Below the pieces are notes generated by a model. That model did no database searches and was not told the origin of the DNA. It saw only the letters and a list, made by a program, of their open reading frames with translations. Positions 8,560 through 17,251 of a stretch of DNA of 64,000 nt are shown here, one piece after another. How positions within the stretch are numbered: the stretch's first letter is position 1; the number at the start of each line of letters is the position of its first letter. This stretch comes from a virus, in IMG/VR virus record IMGVR_UViG_3300044998_001357, positions 1 through 64,000 of that record; one strand, given 5' to 3'. The position numbers were made by a program, and so were the translations under genes.

Positions 8560-9069
8560 ATGCGTGTCTTTTCGGATTATCAAAATCGCACTTGGTCGGT
8601 GGCTATTAACGTTGCTGCCGTGAAACGAGTGCGCGGCCTGGTCGGTGTCGACCTGCTGGCACTGGTCAACGAAGGCATGGAGCCTCTGAGCCGTCTGTTG
8701 GCCGACCCGGTTCGGCTGGCCGACGTGCTGTACTGCCTGTGCAAGGACGAGGCCGACGCTCGCCAGGTCAGCGACGAGGACTTTGGCCGAGCGCTGTACG
8801 GCGACGCCATTGGCTGGGCGGCCGAGGCGTTCGTCGAGGAACTGTTCGATTTTTTCCCCGACGCCCGAGCGCGGGTGGGCATGCGAAAAGTCCTGGAGAT
8901 GAGCCATCGGCTGAAAGCCAAAATGATGGACCAGGCAGAGCAGGCGCTCGACCAGCTGGACCTGGACAGCCTGGCGCAGCAGCTGATGTCGACCCCTGGG
9001 AAACCATCGACGAACTCGCCGGAATCGTCGGAGTCAACCCCGACCCGCTCACTCTCTGTAGTCTCGTGA
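8560..9069 (+). CDS. Tail assembly chaperone, short form (gpG-like)
   Basis: 169 residues; start after AGGAG. Helical protein (VDLLALVNEGMEPLSRLL, AFVEELFDFFP) that in related phages coats the tape measure until the tube forms. The last 22 residues, after STPGKP, are serine/proline-rich and look unconserved, because the conserved sequence continues in the -1 frame (8997-9260). Normal production of short and frameshifted forms is inferred. Confidence 0.8.
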   Translation: MRVFSDYQNRTWSVAINVAAVKRVRGLVGVDLLALVNEGMEPLSRLLADPVRLADVLYCLCKDEADARQVSDEDFGRALYGDAIGWAAEAFVEELFDFFPDARARVGMRKVLEMSHRLKAKMMDQAEQALDQLDLDSLAQQLMSTPGKPSTNSPESSESTPTRSLSVVS

Positions 9070-9260
9070 CCATGGCCAGCGCGCGCAATCGCGCAGAGTG
9101 GCAACGTACCGCAACACTTATGGCTTTGATAGCTAATTGTCATCGAGATCCAAAGAAGACACGAGCGTTTGCTCCGGAAGATTTTCTGGAACAGAAAGCT
9201 AATGATGTTAAGCCTATCAAAGCAAGTATTGATGTGTTGCGAGCATTCGTTGAGCAGTGA
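8997..9260 (+). CDS. Tail chaperone frameshift extension (gpT-like)
   Basis: Open in the -1 frame relative to the short chaperone. It begins with conserved-looking WETIDELAGIVGVNPDP and continues with NRAEWQRTATLMALIANC, a common second half of long tail chaperones. No ATG, GTG or TTG precedes the conserved part closely in this frame, so it should be made by a -1 shift near 8992-9004. Candidate sites are the CCCC run at 8993-8996 (Pro codon CCT re-pairing with CCC) and GGGAAAC at 8998-9004, the latter in a non-canonical phase. Confidence 0.75.
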   Translation, partial: WETIDELAGIVGVNPDPLTLCSLVTMASARNRAEWQRTATLMALIANCHRDPKKTRAFAPEDFLEQKANDVKPIKASIDVLRAFVEQ

Positions 9261-9269
9261 GATGCAAAC

Positions 9270-10949
9270 ATGTCGACGGCAAGCGGAATTCGTGCAGGTG
9301 CTGCCTATGTAGAGTTAGGCGTCAAGGACAGCCGCCTCATCAAAGGTCTTGATGCGGCTGCCAAGAACCTGAGTGCGTTCGGCGCAAGCATTACTACGAT
9401 TGGTGCTCAAATTGCCGCGCTCGGTGCAGCTGCTGCCGTCCCTCTGTTTGCTCTTACCCAACAGGCGGGCAGCCTGGCCGATTCCTACGACAAGATGTCC
9501 GCGCGCACCGGGATCTCGACCGAAGCCCTGTCGCAGCTTGGATTTGCGGCCGAGCAATGTGGCAGCAATTTGGCCGAGCTAGAGCTTGGCCTCAAGTCAA
9601 TGCAGCGAGCGATTGCTTTGGGTGCAGCAGGCCCGGGCCTAGCCGGTCTGTCAGGTGACCAGCAGTTTGCGATCCTCGCCCAGAGGATTGCGAGCATCGA
9701 AGATCCCGCTCGGCGCACCGCTGAGGCCATAAAGATTTTCGGTCGGTCCGGTAACCGATTGGTGCCGCTGCTGTCCGAGGGAGCCGAGGGGGTGGCTAGG
9801 CTGCGCGCAGAGGCCGCCGCGCTCGGCCTGACCATGAGCCGCGAAGCGGCAACGGCAGGTGCTAAATATGCAGACGCTTGGAATCGTATGCAGCGCGTGC
9901 TGCGGTCGACCTGGATGGCGATCGGTGGCGCATTGGTTCCGGCGCTCACCGATTTGCTGGACAGAATTCTACCTGTCCAACTGGCAGTTATCGACTGGGT
10001 GCGCGCTAATGGGTCACTGGTGAGTTCTGTGGCGATGGTATCTGCGGGCCTGCTAACAGCGGGCGGTGCTTTGATCGCGCTTGGTATTTCTGTCTCATCG
10101 CTAGGCGTTTTGGTATCAACATTTGCTAGTGGGCTTGGATTGCTTGGGACATTGCTAGGCGTGGTGATTAGTCCGGTAGGGCTGCTGGTGTCTGCTTTGG
10201 TGGGGCTTGGAGCGGCCTGGGCGACAATGACCGATAGCGGCAAAACGGCTTTGGCCACGCTGTCCGGCCGTGGCAAAGAGGCTCTCGGCACGCTGGCGGG
10301 CGGATTCCAGCTACTGTATGCGCAGTTTATGGAGGCCTGGGGTGGGATACTGCAGGCCATCCGCGCAGGTAGACTAGAGCTTGCTTTCGAAATCGCCGCA
10401 GCGGCGATCGTGAAAGTGTGGTATGAAGCCATGCTTGCACTACGCAAAGCATGGAATTCAACCATTGATAGCTTTGTTAAAACCATACAAGCCAACCCAT
10501 GGATTCTCCCGCTCATTGGAGCGGCGGCGGGCGGTTCAGTGGGTGCAGTCCTTGGCCCTAAGGGCATTGTGGTCGGCGGTGCGATCGGCGCAGGAGCCGG
10601 TATCGGCGCGACGCTGCGAGCGGAGGAGCTTGGTGACCAGCTGCGAGTGTACACGCTCGCGGCGGAGATGCGCCTCGCAGACGCTCAGCGCAGGCTGGAG
10701 GAGCTACTCGCCCAGGCGCGGACATTGCCGCCACGAGCGACGCCTTCCGGCCCGCCCGGCAAATACCCCACGGCCGCCGAACTGCAGGCGACTCTGCAGG
10801 GCGCACGCGGCTCTTTCAATACACCTTTTGCCGCTCAACAACTTGGCCTAAGCGATCAAGTTAAAAAGCAAGAGGATTTGCTAAATGACTTATTAGGCGA
10901 AGTCAAGCAATTCAAAGAGCTAGTTCGAGGAGGGTTGTCGTTTCAATGA
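9270..10949 (+). CDS. Tail tape measure protein
   Basis: 559 residues. Sets tail length and is ejected with the DNA. It has an N-terminal helical coat region rich in Ala (AAYVELGVKDSRLIKGLDAA), the tape-measure stretch TGISTEALSQLGFAAEQ and IEDPARRTAEAIKIFG, several long hydrophobic segments between residues 250 and 320 and near 410-450, and a C-terminal coiled coil. The length predicts a short tail. Confidence 0.9.
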   Translation: MSTASGIRAGAAYVELGVKDSRLIKGLDAAAKNLSAFGASITTIGAQIAALGAAAAVPLFALTQQAGSLADSYDKMSARTGISTEALSQLGFAAEQCGSNLAELELGLKSMQRAIALGAAGPGLAGLSGDQQFAILAQRIASIEDPARRTAEAIKIFGRSGNRLVPLLSEGAEGVARLRAEAAALGLTMSREAATAGAKYADAWNRMQRVLRSTWMAIGGALVPALTDLLDRILPVQLAVIDWVRANGSLVSSVAMVSAGLLTAGGALIALGISVSSLGVLVSTFASGLGLLGTLLGVVISPVGLLVSALVGLGAAWATMTDSGKTALATLSGRGKEALGTLAGGFQLLYAQFMEAWGGILQAIRAGRLELAFEIAAAAIVKVWYEAMLALRKAWNSTIDSFVKTIQANPWILPLIGAAAGGSVGAVLGPKGIVVGGAIGAGAGIGATLRAEELGDQLRVYTLAAEMRLADAQRRLEELLAQARTLPPRATPSGPPGKYPTAAELQATLQGARGSFNTPFAAQQLGLSDQVKKQEDLLNDLLGEVKQFKELVRGGLSFQ

Positions 10950-12034
10950 TTACTCTCATCGAGCGAAACACATCAAGACAAGTACGTTATGGCGTGACAG
11001 GAGGGAGCGAAACTCTGCTGTACACGGCCTCCGGCTCGTCCGATCAGGCGGCTGTGTACGCGGCGGTAATCGCTAACACTCCGACTGTCTGGGATGGATT
11101 CGTCCGCCGAGAGGTGCGCCTCCGGCCGATGGGAGACGACGCCCACTGGGAGGTCGAGGTAGAGTACGGCACTCTGGGACAGGATGGCACGCTGGACCCG
11201 GTCGGCACGACACCAAGCCTGACTAGCCCTGCTCCGTCCTCGCTGACGGAGCCGTTGCTGGGCGGCTATTCTTTCGACCTGACCGCCGAGACGGTGCGTA
11301 TCACGCAGTCGCTGCGCACTGTCGGCCGCGTGGCAGCAGGCCCGCCAGAAGCTGCAGGCGTCACTCTGGCAGTAGTCGCCACGCCGCTGACTGTCACGCC
11401 TGCGCCGGACACGGTGTCGGCAGACCAGGTTGGCCAGACGCTGTGGATCACCGGCGGACCATCGGCCTGGGTACGAGGAGGCTATCGCATCGTAGCCGTA
11501 GACGTGCCTAACAATCGCTGGACCCTTGACCGATCGCCTGCGCCTCTCGGCACGACCAACGGCCAATGGACACTGCTACCACAAGCGCCAAATTACCAGG
11601 GCGCAATTGGCGTCAATGATGACAGGATCGATGGCGCAGATATTTTCGGACCTCGGTTTGAATGGTCACGCACGGTATCATTACCAATAGTGACACGCGC
11701 CTATTTGATCACGCTGAGAAACCTTACTGGCACCAAGAATTCAAGGCGCTTTTATGGCTCGCAACCAGGTGAGGTGTTGTATCTTGGCGCGACCGGCACA
11801 TACACGCTAGGCGAGCGATGGAGCGTCACGCATCGCTTTGCCGAGCGAGCCAACCAGGTCGACTTGACAATCACTCCTAATCTGACCATTCCCCTCAAGC
11901 GGGGCTGGGAATATCTCTGGGTGCGCTATCTGCCTGAGGTGGTGGACGGCCGAGTCCTGCACCGAGCGGCCGCCGCTTACCTGGAGGATGTGATCCCCGA
12001 CGGCGACTTCGCTCTCATTGGAATAGGAGAGTGA
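10946..12034 (+). CDS. Distal tail / baseplate protein, unknown family
   Basis: 362 residues, ATG overlapping the tape-measure stop by four bases. Beta-rich throughout with a central proline/threonine-rich linker (about residues 90-110). Position immediately after the tape measure suggests a distal-tail or hub protein. I do not recognise a specific family motif. Confidence 0.6.
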   Translation: MITLIERNTSRQVRYGVTGGSETLLYTASGSSDQAAVYAAVIANTPTVWDGFVRREVRLRPMGDDAHWEVEVEYGTLGQDGTLDPVGTTPSLTSPAPSSLTEPLLGGYSFDLTAETVRITQSLRTVGRVAAGPPEAAGVTLAVVATPLTVTPAPDTVSADQVGQTLWITGGPSAWVRGGYRIVAVDVPNNRWTLDRSPAPLGTTNGQWTLLPQAPNYQGAIGVNDDRIDGADIFGPRFEWSRTVSLPIVTRAYLITLRNLTGTKNSRRFYGSQPGEVLYLGATGTYTLGERWSVTHRFAERANQVDLTITPNLTIPLKRGWEYLWVRYLPEVVDGRVLHRAAAAYLEDVIPDGDFALIGIGE

Positions 12035-12035
12035 G

Positions 12036-13739
12036 ATGGATCCGCTTAAGCCTGTCCAGCCTGGAACGCCCGTCGGAAGAGCATTACATGCTCAGACGTT
12101 TAATCTCTTGCTGGACGCTGCGCAGCTGGCGCGGGGTTTGCGCGGCCAAGAGGTCGGCTCTGCTCCGGCGGGACTGCTGGATGTGCAGCCTTGCACGACC
12201 GTCTGGGTTCGAGCGCATGCAGATCTACCGATCGGTAGCGTGCTGTCGTTGGCTGGTGTTGCTGCCTGGGATCCCGAGGCGGACGCCACCACGGCAGCAC
12301 GTCGTCCGGCGTTTGACAGTGCGGCCCCGGTCGGCGGCAAGCCCTGCGTGATCCTGCAAGAGCCTGCCCTCGAAGGGCAGCTAGCGCGGGCGGCGATCTC
12401 GGGCGCAGCGCTGGTCCGGCTGATCGTCGACTCCGACACTCCCTATCCTTACGCTGTCGTCCAGCCTGGCGAGACAGGCTCAATGCTCAACGCCCCGGCA
12501 GGAGCGGCCCGCGTTCTGTGGGTGGAGGACAGCGAAGAGACTGAGCGTTGGGCGGTAGTCAGGCTAGGCGACTCGACAGCCCAGACTCCAGTCTGGGCCA
12601 GGGCGCTAACATCAGTTTCTGATGATAACGGCACTTATGTATCAATTGTTCAATGGTGGATTCAGCCTAACCAAAACGATCCACCCGCATGGCAAAGCTT
12701 CGATTTGATTCGAGCCAAACCGGCCAACGACGAGATACCCGATACCAGCAAACGGTACTTGTGTACACCAACGAGCGTCGTATCCGATGACGGCTTGCCG
12801 GTGTATATCATGGACGTTTCCTGCTGTGGTGTTGATCCGCCGCCCGATCCGCCGTCCAATCCGCCGTCCAATCCGCCGCCCGACACGACATTCATCCAGT
12901 CATGCTGTGGCCCGCAACTCCGACGACAGCGCGTGCAAATGGTATTCGCCGAACCGGGCTATGTATCCAGGCTCCGAGACGTCTGCATGCCTGGATACCC
13001 CGACGTCATTGAAGGATACATTGAGTGGGACGGTTCAAGGTCATGGGAGGGATACATTCAGCACACCCACAACGGCATCACGGTTACTCTTTATGTGAGT
13101 ATCCGTTGTACAGAAAATGTCTCTCTGATGGTGTCGTTCTACACGCTGGCCATCACGGGGCTGCAGGGGCCAATCTGCAGTCCGACTCTTTTAGGGTCGC
13201 GCAACTCTTGGAACTGGAGCTATCTTGCCGAGACGGTCTGCAATCCGCTGTGTGAGCAAGTGGCTATGTGGCCGGAGACGTACGACACGTTGGCGCGACT
13301 CCGAATTGGCAGCGGCTGCCCGGCTTTGCCTGTTGGCGATCCTCCCTCTACGTGCTGCCCAACGTCTACAGTGTGGTGCGTCGATCTCTCCAACATGCCC
13401 AATCCAGGAGCAGGCAACTGCAGCGGTGGAGCACAAGCGTACACGTTCAATCATAAGTTTGATTGTGTATGGGAAGCCATTGGAACAAATGGCTGGACTG
13501 CTCTATTTGATCCGAGTATTTCTTATGTTGAGTTTTATCGCAACGGCGCATTCCGAGTAAGCTACGAAGGCTCACCTGTAACAGACTGCAGCGCACCTCT
13601 CGTGATGTCGATGTTCGAGGCTGCGTGCGATTGGCCGCAGCAGGTGACCTTCAACCCTGGAGCTTGTGGTGAGGGGCCACCACCGCCACCACCGCCGCCG
13701 CCGCCACCGCCACCGCCACCACCACCGCCGCCGCAGTAA
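12036..13739 (+). CDS. Cysteine-rich tail protein with polyproline tail
   Basis: 567 residues in three parts: residues 1-240 mixed alpha/beta without cysteine clusters; a DPPSNPPSNPPPD linker near 270-285; then a cysteine- and tryptophan-rich beta domain (SCCGP, STCCPTSTVWCVDL, CDWP) ending in about 20 consecutive prolines. This CCP-type domain is common in planctomycete prophage tail regions. Likely a particle surface protein with disulphides or metal sites. Related in style to the minus-strand gene at 45338-45772. Confidence 0.65.
   Translation: MDPLKPVQPGTPVGRALHAQTFNLLLDAAQLARGLRGQEVGSAPAGLLDVQPCTTVWVRAHADLPIGSVLSLAGVAAWDPEADATTAARRPAFDSAAPVGGKPCVILQEPALEGQLARAAISGAALVRLIVDSDTPYPYAVVQPGETGSMLNAPAGAARVLWVEDSEETERWAVVRLGDSTAQTPVWARALTSVSDDNGTYVSIVQWWIQPNQNDPPAWQSFDLIRAKPANDEIPDTSKRYLCTPTSVVSDDGLPVYIMDVSCCGVDPPPDPPSNPPSNPPPDTTFIQSCCGPQLRRQRVQMVFAEPGYVSRLRDVCMPGYPDVIEGYIEWDGSRSWEGYIQHTHNGITVTLYVSIRCTENVSLMVSFYTLAITGLQGPICSPTLLGSRNSWNWSYLAETVCNPLCEQVAMWPETYDTLARLRIGSGCPALPVGDPPSTCCPTSTVWCVDLSNMPNPGAGNCSGGAQAYTFNHKFDCVWEAIGTNGWTALFDPSISYVEFYRNGAFRVSYEGSPVTDCSAPLVMSMFEAACDWPQQVTFNPGACGEGPPPPPPPPPPPPPPPPPPPQ
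13676..13737 (+). repeat. CCG/CCA trinucleotide tract (polyproline)
   Basis: Near-pure CCA/CCG triplets encoding the polyproline end of the preceding tail protein. Length changes by slippage would alter the tail without shifting frame, but the stop follows at once. Confidence 0.85.
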
Positions 13740-13758
13740 TTACACCAGGACCAGGATT

Positions 13759-14013
13759 ATGACACCTGAGCAAAAACGAGAGGAGTTTTACCGGCGCATC
13801 GCTCAGCATGCGCATCTGCTCCGGGTGACCGACCGCCTTAAGCCCTGCAGACATCGAGGTGAGGCGACCGGCGAGACAGGCGGGTGTCGCTCCTGCGGAG
13901 GCGTGCGACAGGTGCCTCTGTACGCCTGCGCCGTGCATGGGACGTGCTCCCTGTGGGAGCCGACGGACAGGACCGAGCACTACTGTGGACGATGTCCAGA
14001 GAGGGAAGCATGA
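13759..14013 (+). CDS. Small cysteine-rich zinc-binding-like protein
   Basis: 84 residues, ATG after CCAGGA. Contains CRSCGG, a CAVHGTC pair and CGRCPE, typical of a small zinc-knuckle protein. Its place after the CCP-type tail protein is repeated by the minus-strand pair at 44.9-45.8 kb. Function unknown. Confidence 0.65.
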   Translation: MTPEQKREEFYRRIAQHAHLLRVTDRLKPCRHRGEATGETGGCRSCGGVRQVPLYACAVHGTCSLWEPTDRTEHYCGRCPEREA

Positions 14014-14114
14014 GCGCAGCACTAGGATTCGATCCCTCTTCGGCGATGCGGCGGCTGAGGCGAGACGTGCCTCTTGCCGAGGCCAAAGCTCTTGTGGCAG
14101 CACGGGAGGTCTAA
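14010..14114 (+). CDS. 34-residue protein
   Basis: Short ORF whose ATG overlaps the previous stop (ATGA), encoding a charged helical peptide (PLAEAKALVAAREV). It ends one base before the next ATG. Coupling on both sides is the only support. Confidence 0.4.
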   Translation: MSAALGFDPSSAMRRLRRDVPLAEAKALVAAREV

Positions 14115-14115
14115 G

Positions 14116-15465
14116 ATGCCACTTGACGAATTCTACATCCAAACCACTGGCTCGAATATGAATTCGGGCACGACTACTTCAGACACACCCACAATTGATG
14201 TTCCTAACGGGAACTGGAATAGTTCGACACATGTATTCATCGCTCCGGGCGGCACCCCTTTTGCCTCGGCAACCGTGGGCGATTGGGCGCATGTCTCACT
14301 CGACAATGCGACCACGCCGGCACGATTCGCAAAGATCGTCTCCATCACGGGCGGCGGCAGCACGATCACACTCTCCTCGGAAGATACAATGGGCACCTCT
14401 CCCACCACGGGCACTACGGGCCGACGGGTGCGTATTGGTGGCGCGTGGGCCGACCTGGGCGTGACATCTGCCATCACCGGCTCCAATAGCACCGTGGGAA
14501 TAAGGGTGAATGTGCGCGCTGGCACCTATTCCAATACGACAAACGATCGCACGTTGGCACGCAGCGGGCTAACGAATGCAATTATGCATTGGCGTGGCTA
14601 TAACACCACACCTGGCGACTGTGACACAGATTATTCCTTAGCGCGTCCCACCCTTACCTTTACAACCGGACGGCTTCTTGTGAGCGGGGCGCATCAATAT
14701 GTAAAAAACTTTGTTGTTACAGGAGCACAAATCAGCAGTTCGCAGTTGCGAATTAGTGGTGCCAACGTAACGCTGCGTCGCGTTTGGGTCGAATGCACTT
14801 CAGCCAACGCTAACGGTCGGGCCTTCGGCACAACTGGCACAGATTGTAGTATCTTCAATTGCTACTTCAAGGCGGCTGCTCAAGCCGACGTTACGGAATT
14901 ATTGCCAGCTGGCACGCAGCTACATAATTGCGTATTTGATTCAGGTAACAACGGTACAAGCGTGGGCGCGGCCACAGCGGTGATTATAGAGGGCTGTATC
15001 TTTCGTGGCCAAGCGGCCGACGGAGTGCGGATCACAAATAATACGCGCATGAGCATCATCAGCTGCACCTTCCACGCCCAGGGCGATAATGGCATCAATA
15101 TTACAACCTTGCCGTCTTCTCTAGTAATCAGCAAGTGCTACTTTTCTTCTATCACCGGAACAGCCATTCGAAACGGCACGGCCAACGACACGAACTTGGT
15201 GCGGCGCTCTCGCTGCGTTTTCTACAACTGTGGCATCAACGAGAGCGGATTCGGTGATGCGCCCCACTTCGACGCGCGCACCGACAGCAGCAATCCGTTT
15301 GTCAATGCCGGCGCGGGTAATTTTGCACTGGCTAACACCAGTAGCGGCTACGCGCCAGCATCGCCTTTTGAGGGCCTGGCGACAACTGTGTCGTATGCCG
15401 ACATCGGGGCAGTGCAGCACCAGGACGCCGGTGGTGGCTCAACGATTATCGTAGTGGAGGATTAA
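14116..15465 (+). CDS. Right-handed beta-helix tail spike/fibre protein
   Basis: 449 residues, start after GGGAGG. The centre (about 170-400) shows repeating beta-helix rungs with the pattern xxxNCxFxxx and xIxGCxFRG (NCYFKA, HNCVFDS, EGCIFRG, ISCTFHA, SKCYFSS), as in pectate-lyase-fold proteins. In phages this fold serves as tail spike that binds or cuts surface glycans. No catalytic residues can be assigned by eye. Confidence 0.75.
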   Translation: MPLDEFYIQTTGSNMNSGTTTSDTPTIDVPNGNWNSSTHVFIAPGGTPFASATVGDWAHVSLDNATTPARFAKIVSITGGGSTITLSSEDTMGTSPTTGTTGRRVRIGGAWADLGVTSAITGSNSTVGIRVNVRAGTYSNTTNDRTLARSGLTNAIMHWRGYNTTPGDCDTDYSLARPTLTFTTGRLLVSGAHQYVKNFVVTGAQISSSQLRISGANVTLRRVWVECTSANANGRAFGTTGTDCSIFNCYFKAAAQADVTELLPAGTQLHNCVFDSGNNGTSVGAATAVIIEGCIFRGQAADGVRITNNTRMSIISCTFHAQGDNGINITTLPSSLVISKCYFSSITGTAIRNGTANDTNLVRRSRCVFYNCGINESGFGDAPHFDARTDSSNPFVNAGAGNFALANTSSGYAPASPFEGLATTVSYADIGAVQHQDAGGGSTIIVVED

Positions 15466-15469
15466 TCTC

Positions 15470-16957
15470 ATGGCTTACGATGAGACAATTGTTGCTGGCA
15501 CTGTTTCAAAGATTATTGAAGTGTGCTTGCGCGATTCTACCACGGGGCAGGGCAAGACGGGGCTGGCTCACAGTGCCGTCACGGCCCGCTACGTCCGCGA
15601 GGGCGGCACGGCCACTACGATCACGCTGAGCGCGGGCACGGCGGGAGATTCTTACAGCAGCGGCAAATGGGCGCAGGTAGACGCCACCAACATGCGTGGC
15701 GTTTACCAATTTCACGTCCCTAACGCGGCCCTCGCGTCGGGCGCTCGGGCGGTGACGATCACCTTTCAAGCGGCAGGTACGTTGGATAAACAGATTCGCA
15801 TCTGCCTTGTAGCGGTGGATCAGTACGACGCGGTGCGCGCAGGGCTGACGGCGCTACCCAATGTCGCGGCCAACGCGGTGGGCGGCCTGCCTGTGCTGGA
15901 CGCGGCTAGTACCGTGCCGGCAAACGTAACCCGATTCGGCGGCACGGCGGGAACTTTTGCAAGTGGTCGTCCCGAGGTCAATGCGACACACTGGGGAGGC
16001 ACCGCCGTCGGCAGCGCCAATGTGCGCGCGAACATCGTGCAAGTGGCGGGACAGACTGCCAATGCTTCAGCGAGTGTGTCCTTCCCCGCGTCGATCGGCA
16101 CCAGCACCTTGGACGCGGCAGGGGTGCGCTTGGCGGTTGGCTTGGCCTCGGCCAATCTCGACACGCAGTTAAGCAGCATCCCCACGGCGGCTGCCAACGC
16201 CACGGCGGTGCGCAGCGAACTCACCACGGAGCTAGGCCGCATCGACGTGAGCATCTCCTCGCGGCTGCCAACGGCCTCGTACACTGCGCCGGCTACGGTA
16301 GCCGCCATTGCCAGTGAAGTGGACACCGTGCTGACAGCGGCGCATGGGTCGGGGTCGTGGCAGACCGGTACAGGTGGCGGTACAGACTGGACCGCCGACG
16401 AACGCGCGGCGATTCGGGCAATCCTGGGTGTGCCGCTGTCGGGTACGACGCCGGTCATCCCCACCGAAGGCGTGCTCGACGCGATCAGGGACCAAGTGCT
16501 CCCGCTGACCTACACCGTTCCGAATCGGGTCGATGCAAGCGCGACGGTCACTGTGGGGCCGGAAACAGTGGATGAGATCGCCGAGGGCGTGGTCGGCAGG
16601 CTAGGCTCAGCCACCGTCCGGCTTGTCTCTCCGCTTACGCCGGATGGAGGACTGATCACCATACTGCGGGGCGACGATTACCATGCCGCCGACCGTCAAG
16701 TGTACGAGTGGACCGAGGAGGCTGCAGGCTGGCCGGTGCTTACCGGCGCATCCATCGAGCTACGGCTCAACGAGAGCGGCCCAGTGATTGCAGGGTCCGT
16801 ACTCGTTGATACCGGCAGTGCCAAAAAGGTCCGCGTCGAGATCACACGCGCACAATCTCTCACAGCCCAATCAGGCATTTTCCGGCTTGTAGCGATCCTT
16901 CACCCATCAGGGCGTGAAGTAACGCTTAAGCGAGGCAAAGTAATTACTTTATGGTAG
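15470..16957 (+). CDS. Tail fibre-like protein of planctomycete prophage type
   Basis: 495 residues. The N-terminal 110 residues (MAYDETIVAGTVSKI, RDSTTGQGKTGL, YVREGGTAT, GVYQFHVPNA) match a module often met in Gemmata-type prophages; then an Ala/Val/Thr-rich repetitive stretch (residues 120-300) suggests a fibrous shaft; the last 120 residues resemble a bacteriophage receptor-binding beta domain (IELRLNESG, FRLVAILHPSG). Receptor binding is inferred. Confidence 0.6.
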   Translation: MAYDETIVAGTVSKIIEVCLRDSTTGQGKTGLAHSAVTARYVREGGTATTITLSAGTAGDSYSSGKWAQVDATNMRGVYQFHVPNAALASGARAVTITFQAAGTLDKQIRICLVAVDQYDAVRAGLTALPNVAANAVGGLPVLDAASTVPANVTRFGGTAGTFASGRPEVNATHWGGTAVGSANVRANIVQVAGQTANASASVSFPASIGTSTLDAAGVRLAVGLASANLDTQLSSIPTAAANATAVRSELTTELGRIDVSISSRLPTASYTAPATVAAIASEVDTVLTAAHGSGSWQTGTGGGTDWTADERAAIRAILGVPLSGTTPVIPTEGVLDAIRDQVLPLTYTVPNRVDASATVTVGPETVDEIAEGVVGRLGSATVRLVSPLTPDGGLITILRGDDYHAADRQVYEWTEEAAGWPVLTGASIELRLNESGPVIAGSVLVDTGSAKKVRVEITRAQSLTAQSGIFRLVAILHPSGREVTLKRGKVITLW

Positions 16958-16960
16958 ACC

Positions 16961-17251
16961 ATGGATAAACACATGCAACCAGACAATGTTCAGTTGATTC
17001 GTCCAGCACCAATCAAAATTGATGCTGACAATGCGATAAAAGAACTAAAAGATATTCTATCCAAGCCAATACGTTTTGAGTTGGATGCAGCCAAGACGGT
17101 TGCGCAGGTCGAGCGCCTGGCTGATCGGCTGGAGAGCCAGGCGGTTTCCGCTGCCTGGTGGGCGGGCTGCGGCGCAGGCGGCCTGTCTGTCGGAGGGGTC
17201 GTGTTGATGCTTGCAATGATGGCATCAATACTTGGGAGGGCTAAGCGATGA
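16961..17251 (+). CDS. Small membrane protein, holin candidate
   Basis: 96 residues: a charged helical N-terminus, an amphipathic coil (VAQVERLADRLESQ), one hydrophobic segment near 68-90 (GGLSVGGVVLMLAMMASIL) and a basic end (GRAKR). Size, single membrane span and location after the tail fibre genes fit a holin or spanin-like lysis protein. Its stop overlaps the protease start by four bases. No clear ribosome site. Confidence 0.5.
   Translation: MDKHMQPDNVQLIRPAPIKIDADNAIKELKDILSKPIRFELDAAKTVAQVERLADRLESQAVSAAWWAGCGAGGLSVGGVVLMLAMMASILGRAKR

Noticed and set aside
8998-9004. GGGAAAC as canonical slippery heptamer
   Set aside because: Codon phase is GGG-AAA-C, not G-GGA-AAC, so classic tandem slippage does not apply.
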